From Acanthornis magna (taxonomy: Eukaryota > Chordata > Aves > Passeriformes > Acanthizidae), in NCBI GenBank assembly GCA_036785705.1, contig JAWUZG010000005.1, forward strand, positions 1,426,001 through 1,490,000: a stretch of DNA of 64,000 nucleotides, in the 5' to 3' direction. The notes below the pieces were generated by a model. The model did no database searches, was not told the origin of the DNA, and worked only from the letters and a program-made list of their open reading frames with translations. A program made the position numbers and the translations under genes. This document shows positions 27,201 through 38,936 of this stretch, piece after piece (position 1 is the first letter of the stretch; each line of letters begins with the position of its first letter).

Positions 27201-28489
27201 AATTGAAGTTTCAAGCAGAATAATAAAAAACAACCAAAAAAAGCAATAATTCTATTAAGAAACTTCTCCTTTCAAATCAAAACTCATAAACATGTATGAT
27301 TATATGCCTGCCCAAGAAGGAACGTATCATATTTTGGGGGTGATGTTCTCATGCCATTATTTCCCACTGGCATGGGACCACAGAATGCACAGACCATTAT
27401 TATGGCTTTTCCTTTGAAGCAAGTAAAATATATTATTTTCAACAGAGTGCCCTAACAGTGAACAGCTGGAGCAGAGACATTCATCCCACATGGAAAACCA
27501 CTGTACAACTCCTGCCTCCACCACACCTGACAGCGCAGCTCCTCCTCAGGAAAATCTGTCCATTAGCAGGAGGTTTTGCCAAGACTGAACAAAATCAAGT
27601 CTTTGGAACTTGTAGAAAAGTCCTTTTTAATGCATCCAGCATAAGTTGGACGCATCTAAACAAACATCAACAAATTAATTCTAAAATCTATATGATTTTA
27701 GAAACTACTTCAGCAGGTGAGGGTGGTTTTGGCAGCACTGCTCTGGAACAGTTTTCCTTCTGACTAGTTGGGTTTTGTGGAGGGGTTTGGAGACTGCACG
27801 TTTAAGTCACGTCAACAGCACAGAGCTTTTGGCTTCTCTCGATTAAAACAATAAATGCTTTTAATATATCTAAGTTTAAGACAATTGGGAGATTAGGACT
27901 TTTAAGGTGCTCTGCTCCTGACGTAACACACCGAGTTTGAAGATTAAGGCACAACACAGAAATCCATGCCCTACTTAAACACCTGTGACTTCCACGGATG
28001 GATAATGGTGATCAGCTGAAAACTGTACAGAAGCAGAACGTACAGCCCTGCCAACTGCTCTGGCTGTGGCCCTGGCATGGGTTACTAAACTGGAAAATCC
28101 ACAGCCCAGGCACAATTCCAACTGGAGGCTCCAGCCAGAACGTGATGCTTGAGCGCTAACAACAATAGCTGAAAACCCGCAAAACTGGAGACTGGAGAAA
28201 ACCTAAAACATCTACAGCTTAGGAAAAGGGAGGAGAAATAACCCCAGCAGCTGCAGGCACATTCGTCTGATAGGCAAAGCTTTGGATAGATGATGAAAGG
28301 AGTATAATCATGGGAGGGTAAAACAACAAAAAATAAAAGACCACATGAGTTTGCCAACCAGATCATACCTAACTAAGCTGATAATTTTTTTTTTCTTGGC
28401 GCAGGAAGCTTTGAAGATCTTCTCTGCCTGGATTTTGATTAATGACATGAGCCAGAATTGAAAAGTCATCATCCTAAACTCTGGTCAGC
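24211..28489. other. Gene-free unique sequence with a small CpG cluster
   Basis: No supported gene. Around 25305-25385 about nine CpG dinucleotides occur within some 80 bases, unlike the CpG-poor surroundings. The forward frame covering it (25209-25547, about 112 codons) is arginine-rich and has no recognisable domain, and an antisense frame is open over the same bases. A T-run lies at about 28387-28396. Everything else is ordinary AT-rich sequence. Confidence 0.6.
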
Positions 28490-28795
28490 AGTACTCAGAG
28501 GTGAATTGGAATTGAAGGAGCTATAGAGAAGGTTCCAGAAGCAATCACAGAACCCAGAGCAGGCTCTTGTTACAGGAGACTAAGAGAGCTTGGCTTCCAC
28601 CAAACAGCTAAGAGGGGATGATTATTGTCTATAAATACAAGCATTGTATAATCAGCTGAGAGAAAGAAGAGCTATTCAATCCAGAAAGAAATAAGAACTG
28701 AGTTATATGGATTCTAATAAGTGTGGGCAAAATTAGGACAATTTTTCTTCAGATATTGAAAAGCAAACATCACTTTTAAAATGGAGTTTGATGTG
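28490..28795 (+). mobile_element. Ancient CR1-like LINE fragment
   Basis: The order of weak blocks matches the region just upstream of the CR1 3' end in forward orientation. GGAGACTAAGAGAGCTTGG is followed by AGCTAAGAGGGGATGATTAT, then TGTCTATAAATACAAGC, then GAAAGAAGAGCTATTCAA, and further on ATTAGGACAATTTTTCTTCA and AGATATTGAAAAGCAAACAT. These correspond to the CR1 motif in which a 'gactgagagagctggg' block is followed by an 'atgtctataaatac' block. The copy is far more diverged than the others in this window, so it is an older insertion. The boundaries are approximate. Confidence 0.6.
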
Positions 28796-31700
28796 TTTCT
28801 GAATATTAAAATAATATATGCACTACACAATATCCACAAACACACAGCACAGAAATTGTTTTTCTACAGCAGTGATCTAAAGGAATTGTATTTATTTATA
28901 ACTAAATCTTGGAGTTCTCAGCACTCCAACCACCATGGAGCTTATCTACAAAGTTACCACTGGATAGTTCAGAGAATAATTCATTAAATACTAATTTGTA
29001 AGTGACCTATCTGGCAGGTGTTGACACTCCAACGATTTCAGAGGTGATTTATACTTCTGGACTCTTTATAGGAACATCAGAAAAAGGCAGCAGAAGCTGC
29101 ACGTGCAGAGGGAAAAGCTTTTCCCAGACAGATCCTCGACTGTTTGCTGCTCTCAAGGAGGATAAAGCACGCAAACAGCATCAGCTGAAGATGTCCACAG
29201 ACACCAAAGAGATGAGAAATGTGCAGAGGAGGGCACAACAGATCTGTGAGAAAGCACTGGTTTGTCGTGAGGGAAATCGTATTTTGCTTCTTCAAATGTG
29301 CACAGTCCCTAGTGCAGGAACTAGACAGCAATTTTCCATGTTCTTCTCCCCGTGCTGTGCCACAAGCTCTCACTCCATCCTCCTACAGCCCCTTTCACTT
29401 CACCTGCTGCTGCCACGCTTTAATTTCCCTTATTACCTCCATTTGCTGCTTACCTTGTAAATATAAGTGAGTTTAAAACAGTTATTTGTTCAGTAGTTAT
29501 TAGGGAATTAATTAGAGGGGAGTAAGAATTTCTTGCTAATTTATTCTTTACCAGCTGTAATCATTATTATTTTTGCATGCTCCCAGGGTTTACGGATAAG
29601 TGCATCTTAAAAATCAAAGGGGAAAAAAAAATAAAAATCCCCAGATCAGAATCAGTGGGTGAATCTCTACAGATTTAATTTACATTCATCTGCTATTAAT
29701 CTGAATGCATAATATTCTTCATCATTATTTTATAAATCTCTAGATAGAGCTAGGAAATTATTTTTATTGAAGTATTTGCATGCGCATGCCTCAGATTCTT
29801 TTAGCCTTGGCAGCTGTGCTTGAAATTGGAATTTACACTGAATGAGGAAATACAGGTCATTCTGCAAACACAACAGAGATGAAGTCAACGGCAACTTGTT
29901 GGAAGACCTTGAATTCTTGCCAAGCCACGTTTCCCAAAATATTTTGCCCTACGCCACACTCAAGCCTCAATTACCAACTACTCTCTCCTGCAGGAGCCAG
30001 CTGCTCTGAGCATCAAGGGCACACACACAAAGCAGAACCAAGTCGTAATTCAGCAAAAAACCTGAAAAGATGGGTGATTAGCTCTTCTTATCTTTTACCA
30101 AACTGAAGAACACACTTTGCTTGGCAGGGACTCACTTCAGCCTACACCTCGAGTGCACCAACAGTTGGTTGTGTTCAGCATTACACTTGGCACTACGAAC
30201 TTTGCATTTTATTCCTTGCCTGAATCCAACACTTTGGGGTTGTTACAAGGTGGGGATTTTTTTGCAGTGTCCTGTATCCACTTGCTGGCAGCACAGACAC
30301 AGAAGATGTTTTTCTATCAGGGCACTCTTTGGCTGTTTCCTGTTTATATTTTCTCCTGCTATGTGGAACTAAAAGCAAAGCAGCAAGCCCAAGGTTAGCC
30401 TGTTGTCTAATGATGTTTCCTTATTTAGCAGCTCATTTGACTGCATTCTGCTGTTTTCTCCCCCAGAAATGTTCTCAGTTCTGTTCTCTGGAGCATAATT
30501 ACACTAAGTACCTTTCCCCCAGCAGCAGCATTCCAATACTTCTTGACTTTGCAAAAGAAAGTTTGTCTTCTTGAAGGTGACTGAAACACAACTTGAAGAA
30601 AGTATTGAAAGGCGCAGTCCTGGTAGGGAAATACAGAAGAAGGAGAGGGCCCAAATACTTCAGCCTCTGTGGTGCACAGTTTAAAAAAAACTCCAGGGAA
30701 GCTTTCAGGGCACAACCAACCTGCAAGCCTGAAGGGCATTTAACACTCAGACACAGTGGTGTGAATCCATTTGGATTTCATACCACAAAAATTGTCTCAC
30801 TTCTCCAGTGCTCTCCGCTACAGGACCTGGATGTCAGCTCTGCCTTTCTTTTCCAAACTTGAACCACTCAGAATTAAATAATCCATCTGCATGGTTGCCT
30901 GGGCTGGGGTGGGTTGCTTGTTATTATTCTTAACGTAGCAGCCAAGGTGATTTCACCAATTTTCTCAAATGAAGCTGCAATTTCTGAAATAAGACACATC
31001 TTAGCGAAGGAGATGAATGGGAGTCAAAATGCTTTGGAAAATGTTTCATGCATGTTCTGAAATACCAACCACCGCTTGTATGTGGGAAGAGCTAATGCCT
31101 TTCTGCTTGGAAAAATACCTCTGGATTTCAACAGTCAGTGAGGTTGTCACGACCACATCTGTGAAAATACAGCCAAGTTTGGACAAACTGCTGAAAACAT
31201 CTCTTTTTGCACAAAATGAACCTAAAAAACCATGCAGAATATACATGCTTACTATTAGCCTCCAAATGCATAAGGGAAATTAAATGTTTAGTCTAGCATG
31301 TCATTGCATCTAAGTGGTTACACTTGCAGCCTAAGTAATGTCTTAACAAGTGCCTCGTTTCTTTCTAAATAAAATTTCACGTGTAATGAAATTTGTGTTA
31401 TGAATCAAGTGTATGATTTAGCATGTATTTCAAAGCAGGCTAGGCTGCCTCCAGAATAACACCAAAAATTGCTATTATTGAGTAAAACGCATGATAGTTG
31501 GGGGGGGGAAGGCTTACAGACTTAGAAAAAGGAATGCTTTTTCTGTAATTTCGTGGCTCAAGAAAGAGCTATTTTTGTCAACGTCTTCAAAGAGACTTTT
31601 TAAGTTATGAAAAATAAACAGAGGAAAATCAGAAAAACAACTTTTTTTCCCCCTCTAAAAAATAGTGGTTTGAAAATCAACAATAAGAAAAAAACAAAAC

Positions 31701-33509
31701 TTTTTTTTCTACTACTATTTGAGAGTCCAAGGTCCTGTATGAGAATAAAAATATTAAACACGGGATGTGATGTGTAGAGGGACACACAAGTTTTTAAGCA
31801 CCTATCTCCTGGCCTGTGTACCCAATAAAAAAATACTTTTTCCGGTTAAACCAGACTCAAATTCTCATTAGCCTTCCCCAGGATAAGCAAACTCTAATTA
31901 TAGGTCACATATCACCACCTCCCCCTATTTTTTGCAGGATGTTTTATATGAAACCACTGCTGGAAAAGCCACAAAGCACCTCATAGAAGGATCAAGAGTG
32001 ACCACAGTGAACATGTTTTACTCAATAATGGGCAATCAAAATGGGCAGAAACTGTGCAATTCTCGTAAAAACAAGCAAATAAACACAGGGACTTGTGACC
32101 CTCTTTCTTCCACACCTTTACATTCCTGTTACAAAACTTGCCTCTTCTGTAACAAAGGAAATCCCCCCTGCTCTGAAACAACATTTAATACTTTATACTT
32201 CTTTTTCAGTCTGGATTATTATCTCCAGGATCTTCCAAACCCGATTCAAAACACTAATCAACAGCTCTGGGACTGTGGGTATATGACAATGTAATGGCAT
32301 TCCCACTTCCTTTCCCAAGGAAATAAAATTTTCCCTTCACAATAAAAAATTGCAGAAACAGCTGTAATTTCTCTGAAAATCTGGATTTATTGACAGTCCA
32401 GATCTAAATTTACCTTTTTTTGTACAGAAAGGCCTCTTATATTCTAAATGTGGGTATCTGTTTTTTAAAATAAGTTTATATTTAGGCTGGCAAAGGCTTA
32501 GTCTCTCTCAACAACCTCAGTCTTTCAAAAGGATTGTTTACCACTTCAATTAAAGGACAAGAGAATAACATGACCAATTAAAAAGATGAAGGAGCTGGGG
32601 TTTTATACTAAACTTGAAATCACCCTTATGGATAAACAAAACTTAGCCAATTATTGTGGCAGCAAAACAAATTAAGATACAGTCTCAAACCAGATTGAAC
32701 ACAAGATTAATTTCTTGAACAAGTACGTGCCCAAGATGGGAGAACTCCTCAGCAGCCACAATCCAGCGTGTCCCTGTCATCACAGCACTGAAGGAGGAAT
32801 ACAGGTCATCAGGCTTTGGGAAAGCACCAGCAGGAATGGTATTTTAATACTTTTCCCACTATTTTGTATAACTTTTGTTATGAGTTTAACAGACTCATTT
32901 GTGCTTCAGGAAGATCCTATCAATATTTGAGTAGCACATCTAACCTTCACCAAATAAATCAACCAATCTCGACTTTTATTGCCCTGGATATAGAATCCAC
33001 ATTTGATCATCTCATAAATAATTGCTCACCTCTGATTCTCAGAAGAGTTTGAATGGTCCATTACCAGATAGAAGCCCAAATAACATACTATTACTATTCC
33101 ATTGGTGGCACATAGTCTCCCCACCCCTCCAAAATTCATAATTAAAGAAGCAGGTTGGGCATATCAACTGTTCATTTCAGAAATATCTGGAATATATGGA
33201 GACATTTGTTTTTTCAGCACTTGCCACATGGGGGGACAGGAATCTGTGTTTTCCCCCAGCTATAAATCCCAAGGAAAGATATCAGCAATGTAGGGAATAG
33301 ATCTCAACATCCACTACTGCCTGATTGATTTTGTTTCTGAAGGGGTTTCATGCTCCATCAGAATCCAAGGCAAAAGAAATGCCAGACACTATGAAGAAAC
33401 AGGAAAAACCACTTCCCAAATGGATTTATAAAGGAAACTTTGGAAATAGCCAGAGAGGTAACATTTACTTTGGCTATATAAACCCTCCTAGAGTTTCCCT
33501 GGAACACAG
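28796..33509. other. Gene-free unique sequence
   Basis: No supported gene. A forward frame of about 152 codons (29002-29460) is opposed by an antisense frame over 29077-29373 and has no domain. The AT-rich stretch 29500-29800 looks like a candidate conserved element and contains the 12-base palindrome at 29778-29789. A run of nine G residues lies near 31500-31508, and A/T-rich low complexity lies at 31610-31710. Confidence 0.6.
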
Positions 33510-33830
33510 AAACGCTCCTCAGGACTGGCTTAGCACGTTTGTGCCTTTGGCAGCTGCTGCAGAGCGGGTTTCCTGTCAGGACCGGACGCGGGGATTCCTC
33601 CCGAGCCATCCCGTACAAAACCCCGCTGCGTGGATGAGGAAAGTGCAGATCCTGCTGACGGCACACGCCAAGTGCCTGCGCTTGGCTCCACAGTTCATTC
33701 CTGCTGGGATTCCCCGCAGCGCCACGAGCCTTTGGGAAGCTGCAGAGGATAGGGAAAGAAACGCATCCCGTGTCTTTCGCCGCTTTACAAGGCCAGGAAC
33801 CAACCCCCGATTTGGTAATAAAATGCGCCC
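33510..33830. other. CpG-rich patch in CpG-poor surroundings
   Basis: Roughly twenty CpG dinucleotides fall within about 320 bases, in strings such as GGACCGGACGCGGGG and CCCCGCAGCGCCACGAG, while the flanks are typical CpG-depleted vertebrate DNA. Both strands are open across the patch: forward from a first ATG at 33379 to a stop at 33858, and antisense over 33358-33873. Neither translation has a recognisable domain. GC-rich sequence lowers stop-codon frequency on both strands, so I do not call a gene. The patch could be a small CpG island, an orphan promoter or enhancer, or a remnant of a GC-rich element. Confidence 0.55.
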
Positions 33831-35266
33831 TGTGCAGAATCATCACTTCTCCCTTTAGATGTCCATGGAGCAAGTCCCTGTTTCTCCTCTATTTCAACCC
33901 CAAAATCAGATTGTTCCCAGAATGTTAAACGTTATACAAAAAGGAAAAAAAACCCCAAAACTTGCTTCCAATACCTGATAAAAAAATTGATGTATTTCTA
34001 CAGCAGTAACTGCCCCTCACCACAGACAGTCACATATCTGCATTTACAGCTCCCTGAGCATAAAGAGATGGGGAAAACAAAAATCTGATTTGAATTTATT
34101 ATGTAATTTCAATGGCTTTTATGGAAGGCATGTTAACAATGGTCTGCTATGCATGCAGGTTAACATATGTCTCTCACATTATGGAGTCAATATCCCAACC
34201 AGTGTAAATCTCAAAGTTCAGCATGCCCCAAATTAAATCCTGTAATGACTCCTAAAGATGACAGTACAATCTCTAATGTCAATACCATACTCTAGTCCGT
34301 GGTTATAATTTGTTAGGTCAATAATTCACCACAGTCTATTAAACCTAGTACTGGCTTCCTCAAAAGCGCTAAAATAAATGTTTAAAAGATTCCCAATGGC
34401 ATATTTATAGTTATCTATAATTGGCTACGCAGCATCACAGGAGTACATCACGGAAATTATATGTATAAATCAGACCATGATCTTAATTTCACACTTATTC
34501 TCCAAGGACTGGCATAAACAATTGCAAAACCTCGTGTAGCTCATGGTAGCCTTAATCCACAGGCCGGGCTGCACAGCCAGCGAGACTCCTCTGAGTTGTG
34601 CTCGCCTGTGACTACATCAGGAGTCTGAGCAGAGGCCGAAGGCCCGTTCCTAGCTGAAATGACAGCATAGCTCCTTCATTAGAAAACTTCTGATTCCGCA
34701 GTGTAATTCAGCCCCAGCAGGCAGCTGAGAGCAGTCAGGTCTTTGGGATGCATTTATCGTGGAAAAGGACTGGCTGTGGGACCGCTCCGAGTTACGGATG
34801 CGAAGGGGAAAGAGTCCCAGCCCTGCAGAACTCGACAGAGTCCGTCATGGAGGGCTCCTTCCTATTGAGGTGTGACATAAAAGTCCTCATCAACAACAGT
34901 CACAACTGCCAAAGCTCCGATTTTCTGGAGATGGATAAGCAGCAAGTGTTAGCTTGATTCTCTCTATTACTTCACTCTTCATTATTTAAAACAAATAACA
35001 ATACAAGCAAGCAGTGCAGAGGTGCTGAATGTTTTCAAAAGCTTTTATCTGCCTTGGTGATCGATATGAGCTCCATGAGAAGTCAAAAAACAAGGAGAAA
35101 GAAAAAGGCTGGCTGGCAAATATTGATATACAACGTTCATGTTATAACACACACTGCTGGACTGCCTTTTTCATCCATATGCCAGGAACAATTGACCTAA
35201 GGCAAGGCTTTTTTATTGCAACTTTTGGCAGATCCAGTCAATATCCATTATTTACAATTATGCTTT
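33831..35266. other. Gene-free sequence, candidate conserved stretch
   Basis: No supported gene. The stretch 34090-34480 has even, AT-rich, non-repetitive composition of the kind often seen in conserved vertebrate non-coding elements. Some CpGs cluster at 34560-34860. No transposon was recognised. Confidence 0.5.
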
Positions 35267-35283
35267 TGTGTGTGTGTGTGTGT
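35267..35283 (+). repeat. (TG)8 dinucleotide microsatellite
   Basis: An uninterrupted alternating TG run of about 17 bases is flanked by TGCTTT and TTTTCCGC. It is a short simple-sequence repeat. Alternating purine-pyrimidine tracts of this type can adopt Z-DNA, but this one is short. Confidence 0.95.
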
Positions 35284-37228
35284 TTTTCCGCTGCAGTATC
35301 TCTGTCTAATTGTCACGTCCAGATAGGACTTTGCCATATAATTATTCAAAATGCATTTAGTAAGTGATGCAGATGGAAGATACAGGAGGGAAATAATACC
35401 AGTCAGTATGAAATTACATTCCTAACAGGACTCTGCAATGCAACTCTCTAAGCAGAAAGTCTATGCTAAGCTAGCACTAGAAAACCTCTACTAAAATCCC
35501 TCTTCTTCGTTCATGTTTTCTTGAGTAATTCAACACCCTTGGTTTTCCTGATCGGTAGTGACCAGCAGCTGCCTGGACCTGCACTACAAAATCCCACTTC
35601 TACCACCCTTACAGAATAGATCCCGCTTAGATCCAAAACCCACAACATAACTGGAGTCCCCTACACCCATATTTTAAACAAAAATTCCATGTTCCACACC
35701 GGGGTTACAGGGCTGGGAGACAGGACCTGGTGTAAGCATGGACGTGCTGCCTCCCAAAGTTACAGCTCAAAAGTTAAACTCAGCTTGATTCAGTTCAGCT
35801 GAGCACATTATGGAGTTTCTTTCAGCTGACAGATTTGTGATGTGATATTTCAAGAGAGTGATAAACTTATCATAAGCTGATTGAGTTTGTCATGTGACAA
35901 AACCGTCTAATGCCACAGGTCCTGAACTTTCCCTCTGAACAGCTGAGGGCAGATTAGGCAGGTATCAGTTTAGCATCCAGCTACATCCAAGCTTCTCTCT
36001 TCTGCTCTAGGGACAGCTGAGATATTTTCTATGGAAAGGGGGAAATGAGAGGCAGGGGGAGCCACAGGAGTTTCAATATCAAATATATGACATGAAATAC
36101 ACTCTGTCTGTACTTGCTTTCAGGGCTCTTGATGCCCCTCCCTTGCTTTCATGCTCCTTTTTGTGAGCATCTTCTAGTGAGTGATAAGAGGAAGCTGCAG
36201 GCTGGAATTTGCAAATGCACTGAGTGTGGGAGTTGCTCAATTCCCCCTGGAATAAATGGTATAAGCACTTGCAGTGCTAATGGAGGAAGGCAGCCAAGAA
36301 TGACTCCTCTGAGACACGAGCTTGTCTGAATTACCTATCCTGTTAGGGCTCTTGGAGGACAGAGGAGCTTAGGCAAAGCTGCGCTTCCAACGTCTCTTCC
36401 TAAGCCAGCCAAATTAGTGCAAATGAACAACAGCAGGCCAAAAAAGCTTCAGCAATATAATTCGGCTGTGTACTAAATATAGTACAACAGTGTGCATTTT
36501 GTTCTGAAATGCAACTCTGACAAAAAGCAAAAGATAACTTCTAAACCCTCTCAATGCTTTTCTTTATGCATCCCTACTAAAGATGAAGGATCAGATATTG
36601 CCCAGCTCTTGCAATCCTTGAGCAAAACCACTGCAGGCTGACACACCAGCACAAATAACTTGACCATTGCTACATAATCAAGTGGCAGCAGAGTTCAGTG
36701 CCTCATGCACTGCTCATGAAGGGTTTATAGCAAGGAAAACTGGAAGAAAAAGTCGCCCCTCAGCAAGCACAGGAATGGTCTAGCGCAGCGATCCCTCAAC
36801 AAACCCTGTGCCAGTTCTGCTTCTCCTCAGCTAACAAGTGATGGAAGGAATTGTTCTCCTACTCTGTTCATGTGTGTCTCCCCAGTGCCACGTCTGAGCA
36901 GCTCCTGCAGCCGTGGCAGAACCAGGTTGATGTTCCCCCTAAATTAGGTTGCAAAACACCTACTCCAGGCCGGGAAAGAAGCGGCTGCACACCCACCAGC
37001 TGCCAGCTCTGCTTCGAGCTTGGCTGAGAGCACCCACCAGCCCTTGTCCCTGCCTCCACAGGCGACATAACCTGATGAGCTCAGTCCCACTCCCATGGGA
37101 GAAATAAAAATTCACACAATCCAGGGAGACAGGCATTTAAGCAGGCTCTTGTTGGCATGCCGAGCCAATAGATCCCATCATTTCCCTTCATTTAGTTTTT
37201 GCTGTCTGCAGATAAGAAACATTTGTTT
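35284..37228. other. Gene-free unique sequence
   Basis: No supported gene or transposon. The only local structure noticed is a GATAAACTTATC inverted repeat near 35860-35873, within an even AT-rich stretch from about 35800 to 35920. Confidence 0.6.
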
Positions 37229-37300
37229 AAAAAAAAAAAAAAGAAAATCTTTTTAAAGGTTTTTTTTAAATACTGTTTAAAAAACCTGTTTAAAAACACC
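37229..37300. repeat. A/T-rich low-complexity tract
   Basis: A run of 14 A residues (37229-37242) is followed by T-runs and two imperfect copies of CTGTTTAAAAAAC near 37273-37296. A-runs and T-runs face each other and could pair locally. Simple-sequence origin is most likely. Confidence 0.85.
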
Positions 37301-38921
37301 AAGAAAAGGTAAAATACTTACTCCTGGGCTTATTGCAGATAGGCTGAATAGTGAGAAAATGCTAAGGGCCAAAAAGGCTTAATTCCACATCCAGCTCCAG
37401 AAGCCGTGCCAGCTCTGCTTCCTGATTTACAGCATCCCTGAGATGCTGCCTGTGCTGCCACTGGCAGAACTGCTCGTATTTGATTTACTCCCCTCCATTC
37501 TTTCCTCTCATCCCTCCAGAAGACATCTCTGTCCTGGCATCACCTCCTCAGGCTCGCCATCTCCTAACCCTGCCAAGCTACCACTTGTCTATTCCAAGTT
37601 TTCCATGCATTTACAAAAGTGACCTCGTGGCCTCTTGAGAAGTTACCTTGACAGCACAAAGGGACAGCCAGAAGACAAACACACACTTCTCAGGGCTGCC
37701 TGCAGCATCAGCCTGACCTGCTAGCATGGGAACTCTTCTTCCTCAAGCTATTCCTGCTCACTCATGCCCTCTGTCCCCACAGGGCACTGCCTGGTGGATG
37801 CAGCTGCTGCCTGGAGAGTTTAAGGGAAGGTTGTGCATCATTTACACATTTCACAGGACTGGATCAAGCCTGGAAGCTTGGCCATCCAAGTGCAGGTGGA
37901 GACATAGCTGCAGCGGCCAAACAAATTTGCTGGCAGCCCTAACATCACTCCATCCATCACAGTAAAGTTTTCTGCCAGCAATTTCAGCTGCACGGAGCCC
38001 AGGCTGGAATCATCTGTGCAAGGTAGGGTTTCACAAATGATCCTTCCTGCAAATAACATCTCCCTCCTGATGCAATCCCAAACGTTCTGTGATTTCAGGC
38101 TCAGGATGGTTGCTCTGGCTGTCATGAAGTGCCTGGGGTTTTATCCAAATGTCATTATTACACAATTAGGTGCAGCAAGCACAGCTTTTGACTGACCAGC
38201 ACGTGGGAGAAGAAAGGGTTCTTCTGTTCTGAAAACAAGGCTGTTGGAACACAGTCTCCCAAAAACCTGCCCTCTCCCATAGTTTCTACTTTGGGGGGAG
38301 TTTGGAGGAAAAAGAAAATGAAGTTGATTTCAGAACATTCACTTGGGAAACAGGTAGGGCAAGGCAAAAGCAGATTTTATTTAAAAATAAAGATATTGAG
38401 ATATTCTCTTTTAATGCTGACTGAACACTTTCTACAAGAAGAAAATTAACCCTGTTCTCCCCTTTCTGCCTCTGTAAAGAAGCTCATTTCCTTTGGGTTG
38501 CTATTTGCAGAAATAGTATGTATTGACTCACAAAATTTGTCTTTTGCAACCTACAGCAAGCAACAGCACGTGCCTGTACTTGGAACCTAAGAAAAAAGGA
38601 AACCATGTTCATCCTCCCATGACCAGGCAAGCCAAAAGTATTTGGGGGATAATTTTAAATCAAACATGTGTTTAAAAATATATATGGAAACATACTTTTG
38701 GTTTGTTTAAACCAGTGGTGTATGTCAAGGACCATCAGCTTCAACTCCTCCTAGACTTTGATGGCTTGTTTAGCCACAAGGGAGAAGAGGAAGTTATTTC
38801 TTTTTGTGGTAAAAAAGAAAAATAAACAACCCCTCTCCACTCCTCCAAACCCACTCCTCCTCGCACACACACCAGAAGACCCAAAGCCAAACAAACAATA
38901 GCCCCAGAGAAAATAAACATT
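37301..38921. other. Gene-free unique sequence
   Basis: No supported gene, RNA or transposon. An antisense frame of about 95 codons (37838-38125) shows no recognisable domain. An alternating AT stretch lies at about 38675-38683. Confidence 0.6.
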
Positions 38922-38936
38922 AAAAAAAAAAAAAAA
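38922..38936 (+). repeat. Run of 15 A residues
   Basis: This is a homopolymer tract preceded five bases upstream by AATAAA (38912-38917). The spacing is too short for a normal cleavage site, so a simple A-tract is the safer reading. Confidence 0.9.

Noticed and set aside
29002..29460. Forward frame of about 152 codons as an exon
   Set aside because: No convincing flanking splice signals, no domain, and an opposed antisense frame.
33379..33858. Longest forward frame read from a true ATG (about 159 codons) as a coding gene
   Set aside because: The antisense strand is open over the same bases, the segment is CpG- and GC-rich so stops are rare in all frames, and the translation has no recognisable domain, signal or repeat.
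38912..38936. AATAAA plus A-run as a retrocopy tail
   Set aside because: The A-run begins only five bases after the signal, too close for normal cleavage, and the upstream DNA looks like low-complexity sequence.
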